Assembly: GCA_937996705.1 (NCBI GenBank)
Contig: CALKUQ010000019.1
Coordinates: 84,652-148,651, forward strand
Length of the DNA: 64,000 nucleotides
From: an uncultured Chlamydiae bacterium
GTDB taxonomy: Bacteria > Chlamydiota > Chlamydiia > Chlamydiales > 2-12-FULL-49-11
Direction: 5' to 3'
The notes beneath the pieces are model-generated. The model ran no database searches, was not told the origin of the DNA, and saw only the letters and a list, made by a program, of their open reading frames with translations. The translations under genes and the position numbers were made by a program. Below, piece after piece: positions 26,318 to 34,710 of the stretch; the first letter of the stretch is position 1; each line of letters starts with the position of its first letter.

Positions 26318-27310
26318 TTAAAATTGCAACCTGTTTGTGGGGGTTGGACTTAAGTCAAAGGGGGCTGAGTGCTTTTCTTTTTGATAAACGTGATAGCCGA
26401 GGCCTGCAATCATGGCTGCGTTGTCTAAGCTAAGCCCTTTTTCGGGCCAAAAAACAGAAAGATTAAAAGGCTTTCTCTCGTCAAAAATAGCTCTCAGTCG
26501 CATGTTATTGCTTACACCGCCCCCTATATAGATTGCATTTAAAGAAAATTCTTTGCAGGCAAGGAGGGATTTAGTAACAAGATCTGTCAGGGCAATTTCT
26601 TGAAAGCTTGCTGCTACATCTTCGGTTTTAGGGTTGTTTTTCATAGCATAAAGGACTTGAGTTTTAAGACCGCTGAATGAAAAACAGAGGGGCTTTTCTT
26701 TGATTTTACAAGGTTTAAAAGGGACGTTTTTAGGATCGCCGTTTTTTGCAATTTTTTCGATTTCAGGCCCTCCCGGATAAGGGAGCCCCAAAAGCCTAGC
26801 AGTCTTATCAAAGGCTTCACCAACTGCATCGTCGACCGTATTTCCCAGCCAGGTGTATTCTCCAATAGATTCAATTTTTAACAGGGAGGTGTGCCCCCCA
26901 GATACAATAAGGCCAATAGCGGGAAGGGGAGGATTTTCTATATGCATCTGAGCTGCATATAGATGCGCTTCAATATGATTTACAGCTACATAAGGGATTT
27001 TCCAGCTGTATGCCAGCGCTTTAGCGGTACTAAGGCCAATTAATAGCGCGCCCATAAGGCCAGGCCTGGTAGCAACTGCGATCAGATCTATATCAGTTTT
27101 TTCAATACCGGCATCTCTGATTGCCTGATCGATGATGGATATGAGCATAGATTCGTGCTTTCTGCAAGCAAGTTCTGGAAAAACGCCCCCGTACTCTCTA
27201 TGAGTCTCAATTTGGGAAAAAACCACATTGGAAAGAATTTTTTTGCCATCCACAACAATGCTTGCTGCAGTCTCATCACATGTGGTTTCAATTCCTAGAA
27301 CAACACTCAT
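26318..27310 (-). CDS. tsaD: tRNA N6-threonylcarbamoyladenosine transferase TsaD
   Basis: Transfers the threonylcarbamoyl group to A37 of ANN-decoding tRNAs. The 330-residue protein starts with the ASKHA-fold VLGIETTCDETAAS, has the iron-binding HIEAH at about 111-115, GLIVSGGHTSL, the sugar-binding LLGLPYPGGPEIEKIA, IGGGVSNNMRLR and SLDNAAMIAGLG with the last metal ligand Asp. The substrate donor is made by TsaC, whose gene lies 0.6 kb upstream on the same strand. Confidence 0.97.
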   Translation of the reverse strand: MSVVLGIETTCDETAASIVVDGKKILSNVVFSQIETHREYGGVFPELACRKHESMLISIIDQAIRDAGIEKTDIDLIAVATRPGLMGALLIGLSTAKALAYSWKIPYVAVNHIEAHLYAAQMHIENPPLPAIGLIVSGGHTSLLKIESIGEYTWLGNTVDDAVGEAFDKTARLLGLPYPGGPEIEKIAKNGDPKNVPFKPCKIKEKPLCFSFSGLKTQVLYAMKNNPKTEDVAASFQEIALTDLVTKSLLACKEFSLNAIYIGGGVSNNMRLRAIFDERKPFNLSVFWPEKGLSLDNAAMIAGLGYHVYQKEKHSAPFDLSPTPTNRLQF

Positions 27311-27328
27311 CCAGAAGAGTCTAGCAGA

Positions 27329-27491
27329 TTAAAATCCGGTTGGCTACTTATTTCCTATTCAGAATCTCTCTTGCAGCGATCTTTAATCAATCCTTTTTCG
27401 CTAAGGTAAAAAGCCTCAACTCGCCCTCTAGCTTGTATCTTGATTGTTTCTTTAGGCACTAAGGGCGAATAAGTAGCGGGCCGGGTTTAAA
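27329..27491. mobile_element. MITE-like element, full copy (163 bp)
   Basis: Bounded by inverted arms of about 27 bp: left arm at 27329-27355 (core CCGGTTGGCTACTTATTTCC) and right arm at 27463-27491 (core GCGAATAAGTAGCGGGCCGG), which are reverse complements with a few mismatches. The interior has no reading frame. In reverse orientation it contains AAACAATCAAGAT followed by GCTA four bases later, which also occurs inside the copy at 42949-43113, so these are true homologues in opposite orientation. The right end contains the stop codon of the FKBP gene. Confidence 0.8.
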
Positions 27492-27912
27492 GAATTTTGA
27501 CCAGCTGAATTTCAAAATTTAATGTTTTTCCTGCAAGGGGATGATTGGCATCTAAAGTGATGTGCTCAGGGGTTACGCTTGTAAGGGTAACAATGGTCCG
27601 TTCTTCGTGCTCGCCTAGTTGGAGTTGCATGCCTTCTTGAGGTTCAAGATCTTTTGGAAAGTACTTGCGATCAACTAATTTTACTAATTCTTTTAAATGC
27701 TCGCCATAAGCCTCAGTGGGGGCAAGTGCAACTGTTTTTGTCTCTCCCTCCTCCATCCCTAAAAGAGCATTTTCAAAGCCAGGAATAAGTTCGCCCGCCC
27801 CGATATTGACTTCTAAGGGCTCTCTTTCAAAAGATGAGTCAAAGATAGTACCATCTGTGAGAGATCCTTTATAATGAACATGAACTTTATCAGTTTTTTT
27901 GGCAGCGCGCAT
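27487..27912 (-). CDS. FKBP-type peptidyl-prolyl isomerase, SlyD-like
   Basis: A 141-residue cytosolic cis-trans prolyl isomerase and chaperone. The FKBP core is split by an inserted flap, as in SlyD: VHVHYKGSLTDGTIFDSS and PLEVNIGAGELIPGFENALLGM at the N-terminus, MEEGETKTVALAPTEAYGEH, an insert-in-flap region at about 70-120, and ANHPLAGKTLNFEIQLVKI at the end. It lacks the histidine-rich tail of E. coli SlyD. The stop codon is contained in the end of the adjacent repeat element. Confidence 0.9.
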   Translation of the reverse strand: MRAAKKTDKVHVHYKGSLTDGTIFDSSFEREPLEVNIGAGELIPGFENALLGMEEGETKTVALAPTEAYGEHLKELVKLVDRKYFPKDLEPQEGMQLQLGEHEERTIVTLTSVTPEHITLDANHPLAGKTLNFEIQLVKIL

Positions 27913-27954
27913 AAATTTCCTTAGTTTTTGAGTTAGATTGCATCTTATATAAAG

Positions 27955-28527
27955 TTATATTTTTAGGATATATGGAAATAGATCTTCTTTAGTGATTGAT
28001 CCCAAACGATCAATTTCCCATTGATTTTCTTTAAAGGAGAGGATAGTCGAAGGAGTTTGTGTTTTCGGTAATTCCCCTTCAAGTACAGGAAAATTCAAAC
28101 CAAAGGTGGTTTCAATTTCCTTTAAAGAGATTAAGGGGGGGGAGCCAGAAATATTTGCTGATGTAACAAATAGGGGGCCAGTTGTTTTTAAAAGAGACAA
28201 AATCAGCGGGTGATTAGGAATTCTGATTGCGATAGTTGTTCCTGGGTTTTTGGAAGGGAGGACAAGGGTAAGAGGGCCGGGCCAAAAAGCTTCGATAAGA
28301 GCTTTACCCCCTTCGGGAATGGATTCCACAAAAGAGAACAGATCGCTTGTGTCGGCAATAAACAAGACTAGGGGATTGGACGTTGGCCTTTTTTTTAATT
28401 CATAAATTTCATCAATTGCCGATTTCTGAACATACGAGGCCGCAAGCCCATAAATAGTATCTGTTGGGATTGCGACAACAGAGCCTTGGATTAAAAGTTT
28501 TTCAGCTTGATCTTTAAAGATTTTCAT
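27955..28527 (-). CDS. tsaC: Threonylcarbamoyl-AMP synthase (TsaC/YrdC/Sua5 family)
   Basis: Makes threonylcarbamoyl-AMP from threonine, bicarbonate and ATP for the t6A modification completed by TsaD. The 190-residue protein carries SVVAIPTDTIYGLAAS (about 15-30), YELKKRPTSNPLVLFI, PGPLTLVLPSK, AIRIPNHPLI and GPLFVTSANISGSPP, all family signatures. The divergent ddl gene starts 83 bases away. Confidence 0.95.
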   Translation of the reverse strand: MKIFKDQAEKLLIQGSVVAIPTDTIYGLAASYVQKSAIDEIYELKKRPTSNPLVLFIADTSDLFSFVESIPEGGKALIEAFWPGPLTLVLPSKNPGTTIAIRIPNHPLILSLLKTTGPLFVTSANISGSPPLISLKEIETTFGLNFPVLEGELPKTQTPSTILSFKENQWEIDRLGSITKEDLFPYILKI

Positions 28528-28571
28528 ACAACATCCTAAACCATCAATCTTTTGAGAGAAGAGGTTAGGTT

Positions 28572-28604
28572 AGAGTAGCACAAATAGAAATTTTTTGCTA
28601 CTCT
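28572..28604 (+). promoter_or_regulatory. Hairpin in the ddl leader
   Basis: A perfect 8-bp inverted repeat, AGAGTAGC at 28572-28579 and GCTACTCT at 28597-28604, ends six bases before the ddl ATG. No Shine-Dalgarno sequence is visible in this leader. The stem would cover the ribosome landing site, so it may modulate translation. Confidence 0.4.
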
Positions 28605-28610
28605 TCACTC

Positions 28611-29582
28611 ATGAAAATAGGTGTCTTGTTTGGGGGAAAATCGGGAGAGCATGATGTGTCGGTAAGATCGGCCGAGAGTGTCATGAGCGCTATTGATAAA
28701 AATCGGCACACTCTAATTCCTATTTGCATAGATAGGGAAGGACTTTGGGAAGGATTGCCTTTTATTGAAGCATGCGGAGCCCTTTTAAAGGACTTGGATG
28801 TAGTCTTTCCTGTTTTGCATGGTCCGTTTGGAGAAGATGGAACAGTTCAGGGAATGTTAGATATTGCAGGAATTCCTTATGTAGGCGCCTCTGTTTTAGG
28901 TTCTTGTATTGGGCTTGATAAGGATGTTACAAAGCGTCTTTTGAGAGATTCAGGGATCCCTGTTGCTGATTTTTTAGTTTTCAGAACAAACCCCTCTTTC
29001 GATGAGATTGTTGAAAGGCTTGGAATTCCCTTTTTTGTAAAACCTGCTACTATGGGATCCTCTGTTGGAATTACTAAAGTGGAATCTTTTAGCCAATTTG
29101 AATCAGCCGTTGAACTCGCGTTTTCTTATGACAAAAAAATTGTGATAGAAAGGCAAATTTTGGGAAGAGAACTAGAATGTGCTGTGTTGGGACTTGATCA
29201 CCCGCTAGTTTCTAGAGTAGGTGAGATTATCCCTAAAGGGGGGGTTTACACCTACGAGAGAAAGTATTTAGATCCTGAAGGAGCTCAATTTAAATTGCCT
29301 GCTCAAATATCTCCGAAAAAGGAGAAAGAGATTCAAGAGATGGCTCTTCAAGTGTTTGAGATTCTTTGTTGCGATAGCATGGCAAGAGTTGATTTTTTTA
29401 TGGATCAAGAGGAGAGGATTTTTCTAAACGAGCTAAACACGATTCCAGGTTTTACTAACATCAGCCTCTATCCTAAATTATTCGAGATTTCAGGTGTTGG
29501 TTACGCAGATCTTATAGAGAAACTTATGAGTATAGCCCTTGAAAAAGCTGCTCGAAAAAACCTTTTAAATGCATCCCTATGA
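28611..29582 (+). CDS. ddl: D-alanine--D-alanine ligase
   Basis: Joins two D-alanines for peptidoglycan precursors. The 323-residue ATP-grasp protein has GVLFGGKSGEHDVSVRSAES at the N-terminus, VFPVLHGPFGEDGTVQGMLD (about 66-85), VKPATMGSSVGITKV, ARVDFFMD and FLNELNTIPGFTNISLYPK (metal ligands). It is a standalone gene. My recollection is that Ddl is fused to MurC in Chlamydiaceae, so a separate Ddl is notable. It overlaps the next thioredoxin-like gene by four bases. Confidence 0.95.
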   Translation: MKIGVLFGGKSGEHDVSVRSAESVMSAIDKNRHTLIPICIDREGLWEGLPFIEACGALLKDLDVVFPVLHGPFGEDGTVQGMLDIAGIPYVGASVLGSCIGLDKDVTKRLLRDSGIPVADFLVFRTNPSFDEIVERLGIPFFVKPATMGSSVGITKVESFSQFESAVELAFSYDKKIVIERQILGRELECAVLGLDHPLVSRVGEIIPKGGVYTYERKYLDPEGAQFKLPAQISPKKEKEIQEMALQVFEILCCDSMARVDFFMDQEERIFLNELNTIPGFTNISLYPKLFEISGVGYADLIEKLMSIALEKAARKNLLNASL

Positions 29583-29974
29583 AAATAGTATTAACAGCTC
29601 TTCTTTGGTTGGCACTTCTTCCCGCAGAAGTTGTTACACTAATAACAAAAGAAAATGCTTTAGAGGTTCTCGCATCCTCGAATTTAGTTCTGGATGTTTA
29701 TGCCGAGTGGTGCGGACCTTGCAAGCAGTTTTCCCCTGTATTTGAAAAAGTTGCAAAGGAGACAACCTTAAAAATCCGGTTTGCTAAAGCAAATGCTGAA
29801 GGAAACAGTGGAATTTCTGAAAAATTTAATATTCTTACAATCCCCACCATCATCTTCCTTAAAGAGGGGAAAGAGATCGGTCGCGAGCTTGGCTATATGA
29901 GCGCTAAAACCCTCACCTCCAAAATTGAGCGCTATTTTAAAGAGGCTCCGTTACCTAATTCTGGCCTGAATTAG
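29579..29974 (+). CDS. Exported thioredoxin-like protein
   Basis: A 131-residue protein with a short N-terminal signal-like helix (MKIVLTALLWLALLPAEVV) and a thioredoxin fold with active site EWCGPCKQ (about 44-51) and the cis-proline loop ILTIPTIIF. It probably works in the periplasm on disulfides. Its C-terminal segment EIGRELGYMSAKTL closely resembles that of the next gene, so the two are paralogues. It overlaps ddl by four bases. An 11-bp inverted repeat (29951-29961 with 29968-29978) spans its stop codon. Confidence 0.88.
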   Translation: MKIVLTALLWLALLPAEVVTLITKENALEVLASSNLVLDVYAEWCGPCKQFSPVFEKVAKETTLKIRFAKANAEGNSGISEKFNILTIPTIIFLKEGKEIGRELGYMSAKTLTSKIERYFKEAPLPNSGLN

Positions 29975-30144
29975 GTAAGAAAGTCGAATTAGACAATAGA
30001 GCTGTTTTGCTGGATTTAGTTCTATCATTCTTATAATTAATCTCTTTTGAATTTTAATATAAAAATAATTTTTCGTAGTGTTATAGTTATGGAAATTAGA
30101 AATAATAAATTAAATTAATAAAAAATAAATAAGTGAGGGAAATT

Positions 30145-30432
30145 ATGAGTAATGAGAGAAAAATTGTTTTTGTTGGTGCTGAGTGGTGTGGATATTGTAA
30201 AAAAGCTCAACCTATGTTTGATGATTTAGCAGCTGAGCATGGGTCATTGTATAAGTTTCTTAAGGTAAATGTTGTTGAAGAGCCTGATTATCAAAAAAAC
30301 CACAATATTGTTACTGGAGTTAATGGATTTCCTACATTTGTATTTATGGAAAATAACATCGAAATTGGTAGAGAAGTGGGCTACATGAGCAAGGAAGATT
30401 TTACTGCTAAAATAGCAAAACATTTTAAATAG
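30145..30432 (+). CDS. Cytosolic thioredoxin-like protein
   Basis: A 95-residue thioredoxin-fold protein with active site EWCGYC and the C-terminal EIGREVGYMSKEDFTAKI that matches its upstream paralogue. No signal peptide. I start at the ATG at 30145, preceded by GAGGGA; a GTG 12 bases upstream is also open. The gene and its 150-base leader are more AT-rich than the neighbours, which suggests a separate promoter and perhaps separate origin. A hairpin that also covers the next gene's start follows it. Confidence 0.87.
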   Translation: MSNERKIVFVGAEWCGYCKKAQPMFDDLAAEHGSLYKFLKVNVVEEPDYQKNHNIVTGVNGFPTFVFMENNIEIGREVGYMSKEDFTAKIAKHFK

Positions 30433-30457
30433 TAGATAATTAAATTATAGTTTACTA

Positions 30458-30490
30458 AAAGAGGGATTATGAGAGTCATAATCCCTTTTT
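30458..30490 (+). terminator. Intrinsic-terminator-like hairpin covering the efflux operon start
   Basis: Arms 30458-30472 and 30476-30490 pair over 15 bp (one G-U) around a GAG loop; the inner 10 bp, GGGATTATGA with TCATAATCCC, are perfect. A T-rich run continues downstream. It should end the transcript of the 95-residue thioredoxin gene. It also contains the GAGGG ribosome binding site and the ATG (30469) of the next gene, so it may act as an attenuator or translation lock. Confidence 0.65.
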
Positions 30491-31893
30491 CTTTTATCTT
30501 TTTTTGTCTCTCCTCGTGTGCGAACATGGGGCAAAAGCAAGTCTCAGTGAAACCTGTAAAGAGCGTTGACATTAATAGTGTTCGATCGGGTGAGGTGGGA
30601 GATCGTAGTCTGTTTGTTTGTGGGGATTGGCCTGAAAAAAATTGGTGGGACGATTTTCAAGACCCTGATTTATCAAAAGCTATTGAGCAAGGCATAAGAG
30701 AGAGTCCCTCTATACAGAGTGTTGAGGCTAGAGTTTTAGCCGCTAAGGCTCAATCTGATATTGTAAAATCTAAATTATTTCCTCAGATTGATGCGCTGTT
30801 TAATTTAATTTGGGTCTATTTAAGCAAAGATATTCATAAAAAATTTCCCTCAGTAGATCAAAATTTCCATTTTTATACTGCGGGTTTTGATTTTACCTAC
30901 GAGTTTGACTTTTGGGGGAAAAACAAGAAATTGTTTTTAGCCTCTTTAGGTGATGTAAAGACCGAAGAAGCTTTATATCAGCAGGCTAAAATTGCTCTGA
31001 GCACCTCAATTGCTATGAAATACTATGATTTGCAATCAACTGCTGTAAAAATCAGAATTGTGAGCGCGATTTTAGAAAATCGGGCTAAGATGCTTTCTAT
31101 GAGTAATCTTTTAGATGAGCATCAAATAGGAAACGGGATTGATGTGAATCAACGAGCTCGGGATGTTCTCATATTGCAGGAGAGTTTAGCAGCGCTAAAA
31201 GAAGAGCTAGATCTTCACAAAAGCTCCTTTAAAACTCTGCTCGGACAAAATCCTTCAGGCGATTTGGAGTTTGGGTTTGCGTGGAACGTTCAGTTTGCCC
31301 CCTTTGAACTTCCTCCTGAGATAGGCTTGAATTTGCTTGCTCGCAGGGCTGATCTTGCAGCGCAGATGGCACGAGTGAAAAAATCGGCAGATCTTGTAGG
31401 TGTTGCTGTGAGTCAGTTTTTTCCAAGCGTGAATTTAGCTGGGCTCATTGGATTTCAAGATCTTGATTTTAGCAAGCTTTGCTCAAGTCAGTCGTTCATG
31501 CCCTCTCTGATTCCTTTAATTCAGTTGCCAATTTTTCATGGAGGAAAATTGCGCGCTAATTTAAGAGAAAAAATAGCTGTGCATGAGTCTATTGTTTTTG
31601 AATACAACGAGTTGATATTAAAGGCAGCAAATGAGGTTGTTAAGGGAATTAGTAGGCTCAAATCTGTGAACGAGAGGCTAGGCTATCAAATAAATAAAGT
31701 AGCAGCAGTAAAAATTATTAGTGATTTAACCGAAATTAAATTTAGACAAGGAATTGATTCGCTCTATAGATCTTTGCAGAGTCAAGAGGAGTTTTTATGG
31801 GCAGAGCTCCATCAAGTTGAACTTCAAAGATTAAAGTACGATGCGATTATTAGGTTAATCAAAGCGCTAGGTGGGGGTTACGGGAATGAATAA
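30469..31893 (+). CDS. TolC/OprM-type outer membrane efflux lipoprotein
   Basis: Outer-membrane channel of a tripartite efflux pump. The 474-residue protein has a lipoprotein signal (MRVIIPFSFIFFCLSSC, Cys17 acylated) and two outer-membrane-efflux repeats: WWDDFQDPDLSKAIEQGI near 50, ARVLAAKAQSDIVKSKLFPQ near 90, and later LARRADLAAQMARVKKSADL and ISDLTEIKFRQGIDSL. This fits the NodT/OprM subfamily. Its start codon lies inside a strong hairpin. The membrane-fusion gene starts before its stop. Confidence 0.9.
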   Translation: MRVIIPFSFIFFCLSSCANMGQKQVSVKPVKSVDINSVRSGEVGDRSLFVCGDWPEKNWWDDFQDPDLSKAIEQGIRESPSIQSVEARVLAAKAQSDIVKSKLFPQIDALFNLIWVYLSKDIHKKFPSVDQNFHFYTAGFDFTYEFDFWGKNKKLFLASLGDVKTEEALYQQAKIALSTSIAMKYYDLQSTAVKIRIVSAILENRAKMLSMSNLLDEHQIGNGIDVNQRARDVLILQESLAALKEELDLHKSSFKTLLGQNPSGDLEFGFAWNVQFAPFELPPEIGLNLLARRADLAAQMARVKKSADLVGVAVSQFFPSVNLAGLIGFQDLDFSKLCSSQSFMPSLIPLIQLPIFHGGKLRANLREKIAVHESIVFEYNELILKAANEVVKGISRLKSVNERLGYQINKVAAVKIISDLTEIKFRQGIDSLYRSLQSQEEFLWAELHQVELQRLKYDAIIRLIKALGGGYGNE

Positions 31894-33016
31894 AAAATGG
31901 CTTTGGATCTCAGGGGTTAGTTTTATTGCAATTGCGTTACTTGTTTTTTTCTGGTGGCTCTTTTGGGGAAGATTTGAAGTATCAACCGATGATTCTTACG
32001 TGGGGGGAAATCAGGTTCGTCTAACCTCTCAAATAGATGGCTATGTTGTTTCGATTCATGCCGATGATACCGATCTGGTTGAGGAAGGACAAATTTTAAT
32101 CGAGCTCGATAAGACAGATCGATTAATTGCTTTAGAAAGAGCAAAAGCAATTCTCGGAGAGCGAATTCGAGAAGTAACAAAGCTGTTTGAAATGGTTTAT
32201 GTTTCTGCAAGTGAATATGATAAATACAATTCTTATTTTGTAGATGCAGAAGTTCGTTATTGGAATCGTAAAGAGGTTGTAGAAAGTGGAGCGATTTCAG
32301 AGGAAGAGTATATTCATGCAGAAACTGCTTATTACGCTGCGAAAGCTCAAGTGGCAAGCTCTAAATACACTCTTATGAAGGCAATTTCTGAGGTGCAAAA
32401 TACCACAGTTAAAACACATCCTCTTGTTCAAAAAGCGATATCAGATGTTAGAGAGGCTTATTTACATCTTCAAAGATGTACCATCAGATCGCCGGCAACA
32501 GGAATAGTGGCTCTTAGAAAAGTTCAGGTAGGACAGTCAATTACAAAGCAAATTCCCCTTCTTGCAGTGATACCCTTAAATCAGATGTGGGTCGATGCGA
32601 ATTTTAAAGAAATAGAGCTCTCAAAGATTCGGATAGGCCAAACTGCCCTAGTCACATCAGACACTTATGGAAAAAGTGTTGTTTATAAAGGGGAAGTGAT
32701 TGGAATTGGCATCGGAAGTGGAGCCGTTTTTTCCACCCTCCCACCCCAGAATGCAACTGGAAACTGGATTAAAATCGTTCAGAGAATCCCTGTAAGAATT
32801 TCGCTTGATTTGGAGCAGCTTAAAAGGATTCCTCTCAGATTGGGGCTTTCTATGAACGTGACAGTAGATCTTCATGATACGGAGGGGCTTATGATTCCAG
32901 AAAAAACACCCGATCGATCGCTATACAACACAGATGTTTTCGATACTCAGATGGATGGGGTTGAAGAGGTGATTCAGGCTATTTTTGAGCAAAATGAGAC
33001 CTTAGAAATTGATTAA
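31886..33016 (+). CDS. EmrA/HlyD-type membrane fusion protein
   Basis: Periplasmic adaptor that links the EmrB-type pump to the TolC-type channel. I use the ATG at 31886 (376 residues), which follows a GGGGG stretch. Residues 1-30 include one membrane helix; then comes the lipoyl half-motif VSTDDSYVGGNQVRLTSQID, an alpha hairpin at about 75-175, the second half CTIRSPATGIVALRKVQVGQ, and a beta-barrel. It overlaps the upstream channel gene and the downstream pump gene by eight bases each. Confidence 0.92.
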   Translation: MNKKWLWISGVSFIAIALLVFFWWLFWGRFEVSTDDSYVGGNQVRLTSQIDGYVVSIHADDTDLVEEGQILIELDKTDRLIALERAKAILGERIREVTKLFEMVYVSASEYDKYNSYFVDAEVRYWNRKEVVESGAISEEEYIHAETAYYAAKAQVASSKYTLMKAISEVQNTTVKTHPLVQKAISDVREAYLHLQRCTIRSPATGIVALRKVQVGQSITKQIPLLAVIPLNQMWVDANFKEIELSKIRIGQTALVTSDTYGKSVVYKGEVIGIGIGSGAVFSTLPPQNATGNWIKIVQRIPVRISLDLEQLKRIPLRLGLSMNVTVDLHDTEGLMIPEKTPDRSLYNTDVFDTQMDGVEEVIQAIFEQNETLEID

Positions 33017-34544
33017 AAGCGAAGCAGAAACTGAAATTAAATTAGGGGGAGTTGCAAGATTTATAGCAACGTTTGCTTTAATGCTGGGCGCTTTTCTGTT
33101 TGTTCTGGATTATACAATTGCAAATGTTGCCATCCCTTATATCGCTGGCGGTTTAGGTACAGGGACAAATGAGGGCATTTATGTCATTACATCGTTTGCT
33201 GTCGGGAACGCTGTGGTGGTTCCCATGACGGGGTGGCTCTCAAAACGGTTTGGCATGATTCGGACTTTAGCTGCCTCCCTGTTTTGGTTTACAATTTTTT
33301 CTCTCTTTTGCGGTGTTGCCCCCAATCTTTTACTCCTCTCTTTATTTAGATTTCTACAAGGAGCAGCAGCAGGTCCTTTGATTCCTCTTTCACAAGGTCT
33401 TTTAGTTGTGATTCAGCCTAAAAAACGGATTCAGTTGATTTTGGCTCTCTATGCAATGGTCGTGCTGGTCGCCCCTGTTTTTGGTCCTATAGCGGGAGGG
33501 TATTTTTGTATTTATTGGGATTGGCGTTGGATTTTTTATATAAATTTGCCTGTCGGCCTTTTTTGCACATTCGCGGTCTATTCTCTATTAAAGCCTTTGA
33601 ATAAGAGTGATCCTTCCGCTAAAGTAGATTTTGTAAGTTTTTTTCTCCTCTTAGTGGGAATGACTGCCCTCCAAATTTTTTTAGATAAAGGGCAAGAGTG
33701 GGATTGGTTTGGTTCAGAAAAAATTTGGATAGCTTTTGTATTGGCTTTTCTCGGGATTTTTTACCTTCTTCTTTGGAGCAGAATAGCTAAAGAGCCCCTT
33801 TTAGAACTCGGTCTGTTAAAAAATCGAAGCTTTATGATTGCCACGGTGATTATTTTTTTTACCTACTCCATGTATTTTGGTAGTATTGTTCTGATCCCTT
33901 TGTGGCTTCAAACACAAATGGGATATAATGCTCTTGCCGCAGGGATAGCAGTCGCTCCAATTGGTCTTGGTTCAATTTTTGTTTCCCTTGCCGTAGCTAA
34001 AATTTTAGATAAAATAGGCCCCGTGTGGCCTATGATGGTTGGATTTCTGATCATTTCAATTTCTAATGAATATGTGAGGTATTTTCCTGAAAATATTGAT
34101 AGATATCATATTATGCTCTCAAGGTTTATTTTGGGTCTTGGTATTGGCTTTTGGATCACCCCTTTGATGAATATGGCGGCGCTCTCACTTCCAAAAGATA
34201 AACTCGCTAGTGGGCTAGGAATTTTCCACTTAGTGAGGGGCATTTCGGGTGGAGTAGGGGCCTCTCTTTACCCAACAATCTACCTTAGAAGGCAAATTCA
34301 TCAACATTCCAATTTAATTTCAAACATCAATGACTACAGCGAAAGCTCAAGAGAATATTTATCAGATTCTAAATCTCTTGAGCTTGCAGATGTATTGATT
34401 AATCAGCAAGCTTCCGTGATAGCCTTGAATGAGGTGTTTCATTTGATGGCCATCGTTATTCTCCTCCTTTTAGGGGTTCTTATATTTGCCATTAAAACCC
34501 CAAAAAACAGATTAGAGTCCTCTATTGGTCTTATCGCAGACTGA
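33009..34544 (+). CDS. EmrB/QacA-type MFS drug efflux pump (DHA2, 14 helices)
   Basis: A 511-residue inner-membrane drug:proton antiporter. Family motifs include FVLDYTIANVAIPYIAGGLG in helix 1, GWLSKRFGMIRTLAAS (motif A), RFLQGAAAGPLIPLSQ (motif B) and GPIAGGYFCIYWDWRWIFYINLPVG (motif C region). The start appears to be TTG at 33009; the next ATG would remove most of helix 1. With the two preceding genes it forms a complete efflux system. Confidence 0.92.
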   Translation: MIKSEAETEIKLGGVARFIATFALMLGAFLFVLDYTIANVAIPYIAGGLGTGTNEGIYVITSFAVGNAVVVPMTGWLSKRFGMIRTLAASLFWFTIFSLFCGVAPNLLLLSLFRFLQGAAAGPLIPLSQGLLVVIQPKKRIQLILALYAMVVLVAPVFGPIAGGYFCIYWDWRWIFYINLPVGLFCTFAVYSLLKPLNKSDPSAKVDFVSFFLLLVGMTALQIFLDKGQEWDWFGSEKIWIAFVLAFLGIFYLLLWSRIAKEPLLELGLLKNRSFMIATVIIFFTYSMYFGSIVLIPLWLQTQMGYNALAAGIAVAPIGLGSIFVSLAVAKILDKIGPVWPMMVGFLIISISNEYVRYFPENIDRYHIMLSRFILGLGIGFWITPLMNMAALSLPKDKLASGLGIFHLVRGISGGVGASLYPTIYLRRQIHQHSNLISNINDYSESSREYLSDSKSLELADVLINQQASVIALNEVFHLMAIVILLLLGVLIFAIKTPKNRLESSIGLIAD

Positions 34545-34710
34545 ATGTATTTAATGAAGGGAGGTCTTCTTGGGCCTGTGGAAAAAGCAAGAAAAAAGAA
34601 AGAAGTCAATCTCGCTTCGATACATTGCATTTTGCTCGGGCTTTCGGGACAAAGCACACGTTCACCTCTATAGATCCTATAGAATCGCAAATCTCCCTGG
34701 ATTTTGTCAG
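34545..34710. other. Intergenic stretch with no gene recognised
   Basis: This 166-base stretch between two convergent transporter genes has no convincing reading frame with a ribosome binding site. It contains a short symmetric patch CTATAGATCCTATAG near 34670 and then leads into the terminator hairpin. It could be decayed coding sequence. Confidence 0.4.

Noticed and set aside
33009..33090. A frameshift or truncation at the start of the EmrB-type pump because no ATG precedes helix 1
   Set aside because: A TTG in frame, overlapping the previous gene by eight bases, gives a full-length protein, so the gene is intact.
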